A stretch of 64,000 nucleotides of DNA from Acholoe squamosa (taxonomy: Eukaryota > Annelida > Polychaeta > Phyllodocida > Polynoidae), in contig OX439038.1 of the NCBI GenBank assembly GCA_949317995.1, positions 65,373,576 through 65,437,575 of the forward strand, given 5' to 3'. The notes beneath the pieces were generated by a model that saw nothing but the letters and a program-made list of their open reading frames with translations, was not told the DNA's origin and did no database searches. Both the position numbers and the translations under genes were made by a program. Each line of letters begins with the position of its first letter. The first letter of the stretch is position 1. Shown here piece by piece: positions 36,186 to 45,710 of this stretch.

Positions 36186-36535
36186 CCAGGACAGCCATTC
36201 ATGACCGTCTAGACAGTTGTCTGAGGGTAGCTTATAAGGTCAATTGATCTCTATAGACTGCTATGTTGGCATAGCGCGCTCTTTCATGTGGGGATTAGGC
36301 TTTAGACACTCCATTGTGTTACCCTTACTCTTCTTAGACTTCATGTCTGCTTTACTTGGAGGGTCCCAGTCTTTGACCATTCAGAGGCAATAACCTACTG
36401 ATATATTTACAAATTTGATTGGCTTTATATACATATAAGCAATTCATTATCAGTCACACATGCCTTATGTGTGGATGAAGAGAATTTGTAATACATTTTG
36501 AAAATCTTATGTTCTTTTGGTATCTCAATCTGTTT

Positions 36536-37699
36536 CTAATTTCTTGAAGCTGCACCACACCTAGATGTTTTTTTTAGTATGTGGTGTGCAGGCCTAGGCC
36601 TGATAGGGCCTATGCCTGTGGTTTCTCTTGTAAGGGTGATATCATTTTTGTTCCTTACAATTTTGTTGTAGTATTTGGCTTCATGTGGAATAAGCCTGTG
36701 TGCAAATTCATTGTTCCTGACAGCCACAACCTTTTTCAGTCTGTCTATGTGCACCGGTCTGGCCACCAATAGATTGGTGTCCAAGTTTTTGAGTTTGGCA
36801 CTTGTCAAACTAGGTCTATCTACTACAACATATGGTCCCATAAAGAGGGGTTGAAGCTTCTTACACTCTGTGTTGGTCAGGATTCTTGGTATGTTTAGGT
36901 ACACCATGTCGGTGACCTTGATTTCCTGTGGTGTAAGTTTCTTATCATATCTATCCTTTCTTTCCTTTTGTAGCTTGGCGACCCTTTCTATAGCTTTCCT
37001 CCTTGAGGAATCTTGATTTGTGATCATGTTAGCTACATGGTCTGCTACGGTGGATATGTCTTCCTGTATTCCCAGCCCTAAGTCCATTGGAGTGGCTGGG
37101 TTTCTTCCATGAAGTAGGAAGAAAGGGGTGAATCCTGTGGTTTGGGATTCTGTGTTATTTAATGCAAAGGTTATGGGTTCAATAAATGAATCCCAATTGT
37201 TTTGGTGCTTTGAGCAGAATGCTCTGAGCGCAGTGCCGATGCTAGCATTGAATCTCTCTACAAGCCCATTTGATTGTGGCCTGTATGGTGAGGAGAATTT
37301 ATGTTTGATCTTGAGGTGTTTAGTTAACTTTGTGAACTTTGCACCTGTATAACATGTTCCATTGTCTGTTTGAAGAGTGGCTGGTGTTCCATCATGACAA
37401 ATTATATTCTTGTAGAACTCTGCTGCTGTTGTTTCAGCTTTTAAGTCAGTAGTAGCCCAAGCTGTTGCATATCTGGTAGCATAATCTATGCAGACTTGTA
37501 TATGTTTGTTTCCCCTGGCAGTTGTGGGAAGTGGTCCCACCGCGTCGAGGTTTAGGAACTTCATTGGTGAAGCCATGTACTCTCTCACTGTCATTGGTGT
37601 TTTGTGTGAGTGTACTTGCCTTTTTGCTGTGAGGCATGTGTGGCAGGTGGAAACATATTTTGTTGTGTCTGCTAGCATAGACTTCCAATATACCCTAGG
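36536..37699 (-). pseudogene. pol: Integrase core of the gypsy pol
   Basis: Continues the pol frame after an in-frame TGA (37700-37702). CHTCLTAKR completes the HHCC zinc finger begun before the stop. The DDE core is present: NLDAVGPL, LQTDNGTCY and SPYRPQSNGLVERFN. The C-terminal part has KVTDMVYLN and PLFMGPYVVVDRPSL, the usual GPF/Y-like module. It inserts cDNA into host DNA after processing from the polyprotein. Unless the stop is read through or is a sequencing error, the core is not made. Confidence 0.9.
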
Positions 37700-40600
37700 T
37701 CAGAGTGCTGACAGCATCCTACTTGAACCAAGATGGCCACCAGTAGGTGAGTCGTGGAAATACTGTAGTGTACTTGTTACCCATTGCTGTGGTATAACAA
37801 TTTGAAGTGGAACAGTATTGGTTTTTCTCCAATTTATGGGGCATATATGGACTAATGTACCATTTACCAAGGTGTATGTCTGGCCTTGGTTGATGATTCT
37901 ATTTCCTTGTGCTTTTGGTGCAGGCAAGGTCCCATCCTCAAGATATTGTATGAGGGGCAATAGGTCCTTGTCCTTCCTTTGTTCCAAGCCAAGGTTTGTA
38001 CCTGAGATGGATGTGTCGGGAATCTGATCCAGTAATTGATTTATATCTAGCACATGTTGTTTTATTCTGTCTCTTTCTTTTTCTTTTTCATCGACTATTG
38101 GCCTATCTTGTGCCTTTTGTTGGGGTGTGTCACTCTTGTTTTGGTGTGTAGGCTCCTTTGGAGGGCCTATTCTCGCCTTGATGGGAGTGGCAACCTTTTT
38201 CTTTAAAGGCACAATTTGCTTTTTGTCATTCTTCTTTGTCTCAGAGTTCTTTGACTTAGTAGATGCAGTGTCTTTTGTGACATTTTTCCTGGCAGGTGGG
38301 GTTTTGGTAGGTTTGTTACCTGTGACCTTTTTCTCATTTAGAATAGTTTGTGATTGTGTGGGGGGTTTTGGTGTGCCCTCCTGAATCATTTCTCTAGTCT
38401 TTGAGCGTGTGGTCATAGGACACAAATGGTTTGATGTTTCCTCTCCCTGCATTGGTTCAAAGAATCTGACTGATTTGGAAGTTGCCTGAGTAATAGCATA
38501 TATTGTGTCTTCTGAATCTTCATCATCTGAGTCAGGTGAGGTGAAGGGTGGCTCCTTAGGAGTTGCCTTCACCATCTGATTGAGTGATAAGAATTCAATA
38601 GGCTCGAAGTCATTATCTGGAAAGAGTTGTGAGTATTCTCTCTCACAGTGGCAAAACACATAATGTGTAGATTGCTTCAAGATACCCCTAATGGGTGTCT
38701 CTGGCCTTTCAATGGTGTTGGGTGGATCATCCCTTTTGAATGGTACCTTCTTTGTTACTTTTGCAAACTTGGTTCTACTGGCTGCTCTAACTCTCCTTGG
38801 TGGGGGTGGAGGGTTAGTCATGGGTCCAGAATCTGGGTATTCTCTTCTAGACATAGCATCTGGTGGTATGTTATCATCACCTTTCACATGTTGGATGGTG
38901 AATGAAAATTGCTGTATGTCTAGAGCCCATCTGGCCCATCTATGTGTGAGTCCTGTATTGGTTAATAGTGGGATTAGGACTGCATGGTCTGTGTATAATT
39001 GGAAGTGTCTAGTCTCTAGATAGTGTCTGAAGTGTAATACTCCATACACTACTCCCAGTAGTTGTCTCTCTGTGGTATTGTAATTTCTCTCATGTTTGGA
39101 GAGGGTTCTACCTGCAAAGGCTACTGGTCTGAGCACTCCTTCATTATCTCTCTGTGAGAGTACAGCTCCTAAACTCACATTGGAAGCATCAGTTGCCAAA
39201 CTGAACTCTTTCTCATAGTTTGGATATCTGAGAAGAGCATTGGTACAGAGGGCATGCTTTAATGTTTTGAAAGCATTATCTGCATCCTCTGTCCAGACAA
39301 ATGCTTTGAGATGTGTCTGTAGATCATACAATGGTCTAGCAATTTGGGCATAACCTTTGATAAACTTTTTGAAGTATTGGCATAGGCCTGTGAAGGATCT
39401 GACATTTTTGACTGATTTTGGTGTTGGGAAGGTTTTGATTGATTCCACCTTTGTGGGAGATGGTTGCAGTCCCTTGGGTGTGACTCTCATTCCCAAGAAG
39501 TCTATTCTGTCTATGAAGTATTCACATTTTGATTTCTTCAGTTTGAGTTTACCAACTCTTAAGCTGTTGAACACATCTTCCAGGTCATGGAAGTGTTGTT
39601 CGATTGATGGTGATAATACCAATATGTCATCTAGGTATGGTAGGGCACATTTGTATTTGAGTTTGTTCAGAATTAATGTGACAAGATGGCAGAATCCTGC
39701 AGGTGCGGTCGCTAAACCCATTGGCATCCTTTTGTAGACATATTTTTTGTCATTTGCTATGAATGCGGTTTTATGCTGGTCCTCCTGCCTTATAGGGATT
39801 TGAAAAAATCCCTGTTGGGCATCTAGCTTACTGAATACTCTTGGTCTTAGTGACCCTATCATGTCTAGAGTGTCATCGGCACGGGGTGTAGATAAGGCTT
39901 GATTTATCGTGTTCTGGTTCAGATAACGAAAATCTGTGACGAGCCTATGGCCTCCCGATGATTTTTGTACTAAAAAGGATCTGGAAGCCCAGGGGCCCTC
40001 AGCGCATTCTCTCAGAATGCCCTGTTGTACTAGCCTTTCACACTCTTCCCCTATTGCGGCCTGTTTTTCTGGTGTTTGTCTATATGGTAGGAAATGACAT
40101 GGTACTGCCTCAGGTTTTACATGTATTGAGTGGGTATACAGGTGTGTAGCACCAATGTCTCCATCTTTTCCTACAAATATATCATCATACTTGGTCAGCA
40201 GTGATTCTAATCTATCATGCTGATCTTTGGATGTGAGCACAGATTTTGGTGGAACATTCTCTTCCAATTCTGGCTCGAGGTCAAGTGCCTCACTATGTAT
40301 AGCAGCTATTTCAGAGAGTCTGATTGAGTTGGGTTCAGGGTCAGCATATGTGGACTCGCAGTCTGAGTCTGTGTCACTGAATTGAGTTACATCCTCAGGC
40401 CGTATGGCTAAGATGGATTGATCAGTGTGTGGGGTAGTGTCTGACACCTGTTGAGGTTTTTCTAAATCAGATTCCTTGACTTCCTGAAATAGAGCTATGA
40501 TGGCACCCTTTTTGATTTTATGTGGGCGCCTGCTGGTGTTGAGTAACACTAGGGGATGTTTGTTATTTTCCCTGGGGGTTACTGCTGCCCTTTGAACTCG

Positions 40601-40830
40601 ATATGGGGCATTGTTATTTCTTTGGAGGTTATCTACTACTCCAGTTTTGCCTTGCAGTGATTGAGTAGATGTGACTTTACCCAATACTGCAAGTTCAGAG
40701 AATGGAGGGATGGTAAAATCCCTCACTGCCCTAATGGGTTTGAGAATTTGTTCAGGATCAACATTAAATTCAATTTGAGATTTTGTAGTGCTTAAGAAAT
40801 CTGTGCCGAGAACAACGGGCTGTGTGAGGT
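37700..40830 (-). CDS. pol: Gypsy pol: protease end, reverse transcriptase, RNase H, integrase zinc finger
   Basis: In order: the end of protease (VVLGTDFL near 40815), RT with LVTDFRYLNQ, FSKLDAQQGFFQI (first catalytic Asp), MPMGLATAPAGF and YLDDILVL (catalytic pair, about 39625), the connection domain, RNase H with LATDASNVSLGAVL, TTERQLLGV, YTDHAVLIPLL and DAMSRREYP (about 38850). A linker of about 220 residues rich in Lys, Pro and Thr follows, then the start of the integrase zinc finger (FHDSPTGGHLG). It ends at TGA 37700-37702. There is no ATG at the head; it is made as part of the gag-pol polyprotein. All RT catalytic residues are intact. Confidence 0.92.
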
Positions 40831-41388
40831 ATGTGTGGGTATTACAGCAAATTGGTATTGGAATCTGACACCTTGGATTCTAAAGTTCAGCATAGCTGAA
40901 TGTCTAACATGACACACCGATCCATCTGCCAAATGGATGTTGATTTTAGATTTCCTCAGTTGGATATGGAATCTCTTCTGGAGGTCCATGAGGAATGATT
41001 GTCTGACACAGGTGATAGTAGCACCTGTATCAACCAAACATTGTACATCTGAAACATTATATAGATTTGCATTGATACAGCCATTTTGAAGAAGTACAAT
41101 AGAAAGCTTGGTACTCTCACCTGTATCCTTTGATGATGAATCTGGTGGGGTGATGTGTATCACTGATGGACGTCTCTGTCTGTTAGATGGTATATTGGCA
41201 CTAGCAATTGTCTCTGGTTGGATCTTTGTTAATCCTGATTGATTGTTTGTATTTGGGGTGTCACAGTGCACTGGCCCATCGGCACTGTGACATCCTAGTT
41301 TTCCTGGTTCTGTGGGGTGGTTGCGATGCTTGCGACCAGGAGCTTGGAGAGTTGATCCATCACTTGAGGTATTGTTTGGGGGTTACTG
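40792..41388 (-). CDS. pro: Aspartic protease of the gypsy element
   Basis: Open from a TAA at about 41388; entered by -1 frameshifting from gag at 41298-41304. The active-site loop is CLVDTGATITCV (about 41030); the flap region is IHLADGSVCHV. The frame leaves the fold at about 40838: the conserved protease end (LGTDFL) is found in the pol frame, so one base appears lost in the ACACA tract there. It cleaves the Gag-Pol precursor. Confidence 0.85.
41259..41304 (-). promoter_or_regulatory. Programmed -1 frameshift signal (gag/pro)
   Basis: On the minus strand the gag frame ends ...GAA AAC TAG. The heptamer GGAAAAC (41298-41304) abuts the stop; TAGGA is the 5-base spacer; then TGTCACAGTGC (41282-41292) pairs perfectly with GCACTGTGACA (41259-41269) across a 12-base loop. 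Slipping back one base gives AAA CTA GGA, the protease frame. GGA in the first triplet departs from three identical bases but is a tolerated kind of variant; the stem and spacing are textbook. Confidence 0.7.
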
Positions 41389-42982
41389 TGTTGGTTCCCC
41401 TGGTAGCCTCTTGTGTTAGGTTTGTGATCCTCCTGATGTGGGTTGAAACCCTGGTTATAATGACCAGAGTTGCTGTATTGTCCAGAGTTATTAGAACCCT
41501 GGTTGCTGTAGGATCCGGAGTTGTTGGATCCCTGATTGTTGTAGGCACCGTTGTTGTTTTGGATCCACTGTTGTAGTTCCTATGTGGACTGTGGCTCCTA
41601 CTGTTGGATCCTTGATTATAGGATCCAGAGTTGTTTGAACCCTGGCTGTTGTTGTAGGAACCATTGTTGTTGTAGGATCCAGAGTTGTAGTTCCTATGTG
41701 GACTATGGCTCCTACTGTTGGATCCCTGATTATTATAGGATCTGCCATTACTTGGGGTTCTGTCTCTCCTATCACTGTATGAAGAGTTACCATTGTTGGA
41801 GTTGGAAGAGCTGTTGTCTTTCCTACTGTTGTGACCCCCCCGGTTGTTGCTGTTGCCCCCCCTACCTCTACCTCCATTGGATTGGTAGTTGGGGTCATAG
41901 TTATTTCCTCTATATCTACCGGTAGGGTCTTTTGATATAGCCTTAGCTTCCTGTTGCCTTACATGGGCACTAGACATTAGGTTAACATCTTCATTTGAAC
42001 TAGTGGTGATTTCCTGGACCTTTTTCTTAGTAGGCTGTGGGTTAGACTCTGCATCCCTTGTTTTCCTAGATCTTTCTTGGGTCTCAACCTCTAAGGCTAG
42101 GTCTAGGGCTTGGTTAAAAGAGTCTATTTTCTTGTTCTCAAGAGCTACAGAGATCCAGGGCCTCATGCCTTGGATGAATGTTTTAAATAAGGTGTCGTCC
42201 TTTAGGCATTGGGCATTACACGCTTTTCTGAGATACATTGCATAATCAGATACAGGTTCATCTATCTCTTGTGCACAGAGTGCAGTCCTGGAGATAATAT
42301 TGTCTTGAGTAGCGAAATACTCTTTTAGTTCATGTACTACATTGGACCATGTCAACTTATCAGGTGTGGCACTTTCCTTGAAGGTTTCAAACCAAGCCAA
42401 TGCTTGTCCTTCAAGGTACTTGGGTAAATATGTTACCATGGTGTCACTGTCTGTTAATTTGTACCTGTCCTTCAGATACTCTGGGAATTTGTGATCAATA
42501 AATAGTGCTGTTGACATGAGTGGTGATGGGTGAGAAAATGTTTTGGGTTTGGTTACCTCGTGTTGCCTGATCTTCCTGTCGTCGTGTTGTTGTCTGTCTA
42601 GGATCCTGGTCATGTTGGACATCATGGAGATCATGACATCCTCCTTGGATCCAGAGGCAGATGGTGTGACGACAGGTGTGGTTGTGGGTGTGGGAGGCTG
42701 TGAGGTCTGGGATGATACCATCCTCATGAGATCTGATATCTGTTGTTGTGCCTGTTCTAGGGCCTTCCGATGGTCATCTAATTGTTGACTGAGGATCCTC
42801 TCCCTTTCCTTTGAGGCAAGGGCATGAGCATCATGTTGGGCTCTGTTTGCTTCTAGGGCAGTAACTGCATCTTGGATGGTCTTCTCATAGGCCCTTATCT
42901 TCTCAGCTGCCTGATTGGGTTGAGGACCTTCATCGGCGTCGGCTATGGTGGAAGGTGTGGGGTCACTGGTGTGTTGTAGGTA
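41295..42982 (-). pseudogene. gag: Gag of the gypsy element (frameshifted)
   Basis: The frame is open from a TGA at 42983-42985; the first ATG is at 42727, yet the codons before it encode a convincing coiled coil (EKIRAYEKTIQDAVTALEA). The capsid-like part has VTYLPKYLEGQALAWFETF, LKEYFATQ and YAMYLRKACNAQC, typical of gypsy gag. The C-terminus is Asn/Gly/Ser/Arg-rich with RGRGG, and repeats HRNYNSGS and QGSNNSGSY; there is no CCHC zinc knuckle. A one-base loss near 41562 changes frame; the N/G/S repeats carry on in the new frame to TAG at 41295-41297. Confidence 0.85.
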
Positions 42983-42989
42983 TCACTGA

Positions 42990-43595
42990 CATGTTGGAGA
43001 TCACACTGGTATGTGGGAGATCTCACTGGTATGTGGGAGATCTCACTGATATGTGGGAGATCTCACTGTCGTGTGGGAGATCTCATTGATGTGTGGGGGA
43101 TCTCATTGATATGTGGGAGATCTTCACTGATATGTGGGGGGATCTCACTGTCGTGTGGGAGATCTCATTGATATGTGGGAGATCTCGTTGATATGTGGGA
43201 GATCTCACTGGTATGTGGGAGATCTTACTGGTATGTGGGTGATCTCACTGATATGTGGGAGATCTCACTGTCGTGTGGGAGATCTTATTGATGTGTGGGG
43301 GATCTCATTGATATGTGGGAGATCTCACTGATATGTGGGGAGATCTCACTGTCGTGTGGGAGATCTCATTGATATGTGGGAGATCTCGTTGATATGTGGG
43401 AGATCTCACTGATATGTGGGAGATCTCACTGTCGTGTGGGAGATCTCATTGATGTGTGGGAGATCTCACTGACGTGTGGGAGACCTCACTGACGTGTGGG
43501 AGACCTCACTGACGTGTGGGAGACCTCACTGACGTGTGGGAGACCTCACTGACGTGTGGGAGACCTCACTGACGTGTGGGAGACCTCACTGGTGA
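42990..43595. repeat. 20-bp minisatellite in the retrotransposon 5' leader
   Basis: About 30 copies of CACTGATATGTGGGAGATCT and variants (CACTGTCGTGTGGGAGATCT, CATTGATGTGTGG...). The last seven (about 43462-43595) are a homogeneous GACGTGTGGGAGACCTCACT block. It separates gag from the primer-binding site and its edge supplies the TGA that closes the gag frame upstream. Not a CRISPR array: there are no spacers. Confidence 0.92.
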
Positions 43596-43718
43596 CCTTT
43601 TTGAACATGGTGTCAAGGTCACTGGGTGGGTGGAGTGGGGTTTACTGTGTGTATGATTGTTTTTAGTAATGTTGCCAGCTTAATTTTTATGAGAGCATTG
43701 GGTAATTTGGGATCTTAG

Positions 43719-43735
43719 TAGGATGTTCTCCACCA
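43719..43735 (-). promoter_or_regulatory. Candidate primer-binding site
   Basis: On the minus strand TGGTGGAGAACATCCTA begins three bases after the 5' LTR. Its complement ends in CCA as a tRNA 3' end should (TAGGATGTTCTCCACCA). I cannot name the tRNA. Confidence 0.55.
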
Positions 43736-43738
43736 CTT

Positions 43739-44597
43739 TGTCATACTAGTAATTGTGCATGATCAAGTTGTCATATGAGAAATATCATATGACTAGTGGT
43801 ATATAGTGTAAATCCAACAAGCTCTTATAAATAGTGTTATTTCCAGTTATCACTGGTTTATTCAGCTTTAGGCAACATGTAAGAAATATCAATCACACAG
43901 TTGTTAATATGCAGGTAATTTCCACATACAGTAAATATACAATAGTTTATAAAGTATAATGTTCTGTTCCACTCCACCTGTGAGGTAATAATAATACAAT
44001 GTCCAGCATAGTTCTAGGTGGGTTCCCACACCTAGCTCCTGACCTGCTGCTTAGAGGAATAATGTAATAATGAATAACTTTTACCCTCTGGTGGATGTCT
44101 TGAGGAAGATACCCTCTGGCCACTAATGATGGAAACCAATGCCTGTCTAGCATAGTTTCACCATAGTGCAGTGGTATAGCAGGTAGCAGGAGATGACTGG
44201 AGATGTTACCTCTGGAGTGGTTCTTGGTGTTCTGTGATGATGGACCTCCTACTGGAGGCCTTATATCCCTACTCTGGGGCTGATTGCCCAGACAAAGTTA
44301 GGCCCAGCATCCAACTGTCATGTCTCCACTACAATAGAGTTACATGATTGTTAAGGGATGCATCCTTTGAACTGTGAAAGTAATTGGCTGGTATCACTGT
44401 CTGTGTGTGTCTTCCCCTATTGTGGTCTAGGCCTTATACAGCCATCCCACATCTCCAGTACAGACTGGCATTAGAGACACTATTGTTAGGCTGCTTAGTG
44501 GCAGATGGGCGTCTGCAGAGCGGCGGTTGCCACCCGGTATGCGGGATGCAGACAGCACTGAGTGTGGGTCTTAAAGGTGTTTCATATACATGTGACA
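43739..44597 (-). repeat. 5' LTR of the gypsy element
   Basis: 859 bp, paired with 31187-32046. On the element's sense strand it contains CTTTATAAAC (43943-43952), a plausible TATA box. Confidence 0.93.
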
Positions 44598-44601
44598 CAA
44601 C

Positions 44602-45486
44602 TACAGCTGACATAGACACACACGATTGCAGTCATACGGATTATTTGGAGACCCACCACTTGGCAGAAACAGAGGAAGAGGAGGAGGAGGAGACGCAGAA
44701 AGAGTTGACTTCTCCAGCGGCTGCTCAAAGATCACCCGATCTACTTACCACCGCTATCCTGAAGTCTCTAAGAACCACCGGCTTCTGCTATCCACCAGGG
44801 GACACCGACGTCGAACAGAGTCAGACGAGTTTTTTCTTACCTCCCCGACTTATTCACCCTCCACAACCAGAACCAATGGTGCGTGGTTATCCTCTTCCCA
44901 AAAGTCCTGAGATACCGACGCGAGCGTTGCTCCTGTTGCGGGTTCTGCTGTTGATTCAGCTCACACTGATGGCGCTACTCTTCTTACTTTGAAACCTTCT
45001 ACAGGTATCAAGAGGAGTTTTACCAAGAGTGGCGTCCAGGCGGTAGTGAAATGTGAACCACCAGCACCTTCCACACTCCCCAGATTGGAGTTCTTCATTG
45101 ACAGTTTGAAGCTGGAGATCTGGCTCAACGGGGTTAGGATCTCCAAGGAACGCTTCAGCGCCATAAAGTTCACCTCAACGTCCACCAGAAAAGTAAACTT
45201 TACCACTGATGCACTCCTCAAGCTAATAGTGACAGTCACTGACGTCCAAGAGGAGGTACGGATACGCGACAGAGCGGTTTCCAAAGGACTACCCAATTAC
45301 AACACATGGTTCGTCGTCCTGGATCCGGAAAGCACGCTGTATGTTGCTGTCAGCTTCTACAAGGGTAAGAACGTCATCCATGTGCGTAGATACGAAGGAC
45401 CCCGCAAAACTCTGACACAGGACAGTGTGACGCTTTTGACCAAGGCACTGAAAGAACTGGGTGACAAAAAAAGAGATTATCCTTGA
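44602..45486 (+). pseudogene. 3' part of the 30792 gene, PC4-like C-terminus
   Basis: The frame joined to 30792-31186 continues with an acidic run (AETEEEEEEETQ) and a Pro-rich stretch. The C-terminal domain is in the next frame, the change falling between about 44830 and 44925. From 44925 on the frame reads DTDASVAPVAGSAVDSAHTD, then a folded-looking region IKRSFTKSGVQ ... LEFFIDSLKLEIWLNGVRI and finally YVAVSFYKGKNVIHVRRYE, LTQDSVTLLTKALKEL. The last 50 residues follow the pattern of the PC4/p15 single-stranded-DNA-binding fold (four strands with K/R, then a helix). That assignment is by eye. Ends TGA at 45484-45486. A DNA-binding role in replication or late transcription is inference. Confidence 0.5.
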
Positions 45487-45710
45487 ATTTCTTGATAAAA
45501 ATTGATTGAGACATGTGTGAGATAGTGTTGACATATGTTTTATATGACGTGTATGTAGGTGTATATACTTTATGTAGGTATGTTGCGTATATAGGTGTAC
45601 AGGTAAATAGATAGATAGATATAAAGAAAGATAGATTGATAGAAAGATAGATAGATAGATGAAAAATATTGAAAAAAAAATTCTCTTCACATATAAGTAA
45701 CTCAGTGAAA
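45487..45710. repeat. GATA-type microsatellite spacer
   Basis: TGTATATAGG and GATAGATA tracts (about 45540-45662) between the PC4-like gene and PolB. Confidence 0.8.

Larger units (their letters stand above)
31187..44597 (-). mobile_element. Env-bearing Ty3/gypsy LTR retrotransposon
   Basis: A 13.4-kb element with LTRs 31187-32046 and 43739-44597 (TGTCA...TGACA), 4-bp target duplication CAAC (31183-31186, 44598-44601), candidate primer-binding site, purine tract, and the order gag, protease, RT, RNase H, integrase, env on the minus strand. I count about four substitutions and one indel between the LTRs by eye, so the insertion is young. Coding lesions: gag frameshift near 41562, protease frameshift near 40838, TGA in pol at 37700-37702, and env frameshifts near 34626 and 34278. 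The env is of the type found in errantivirus-like gypsy elements. Confidence 0.92.

Noticed and set aside
37128..40149. Many plus-strand frames of 60-126 codons
   Set aside because: Antisense shadows of the gypsy pol gene.
40838..40850. Second programmed frameshift between protease and RT
   Set aside because: It falls inside the protease fold, just before the conserved LGTDFL, and no slippery heptamer with a stem was seen, so a one-base loss is more likely.
41491..41925. Frames of 124-135 codons on both strands
   Set aside because: Shadows of the Asn/Gly/Ser repeat part of gag.
42990..43595. CRISPR-like regular array
   Set aside because: Contiguous 20-bp minisatellite with no spacers, in animal DNA, inside a retrotransposon leader.
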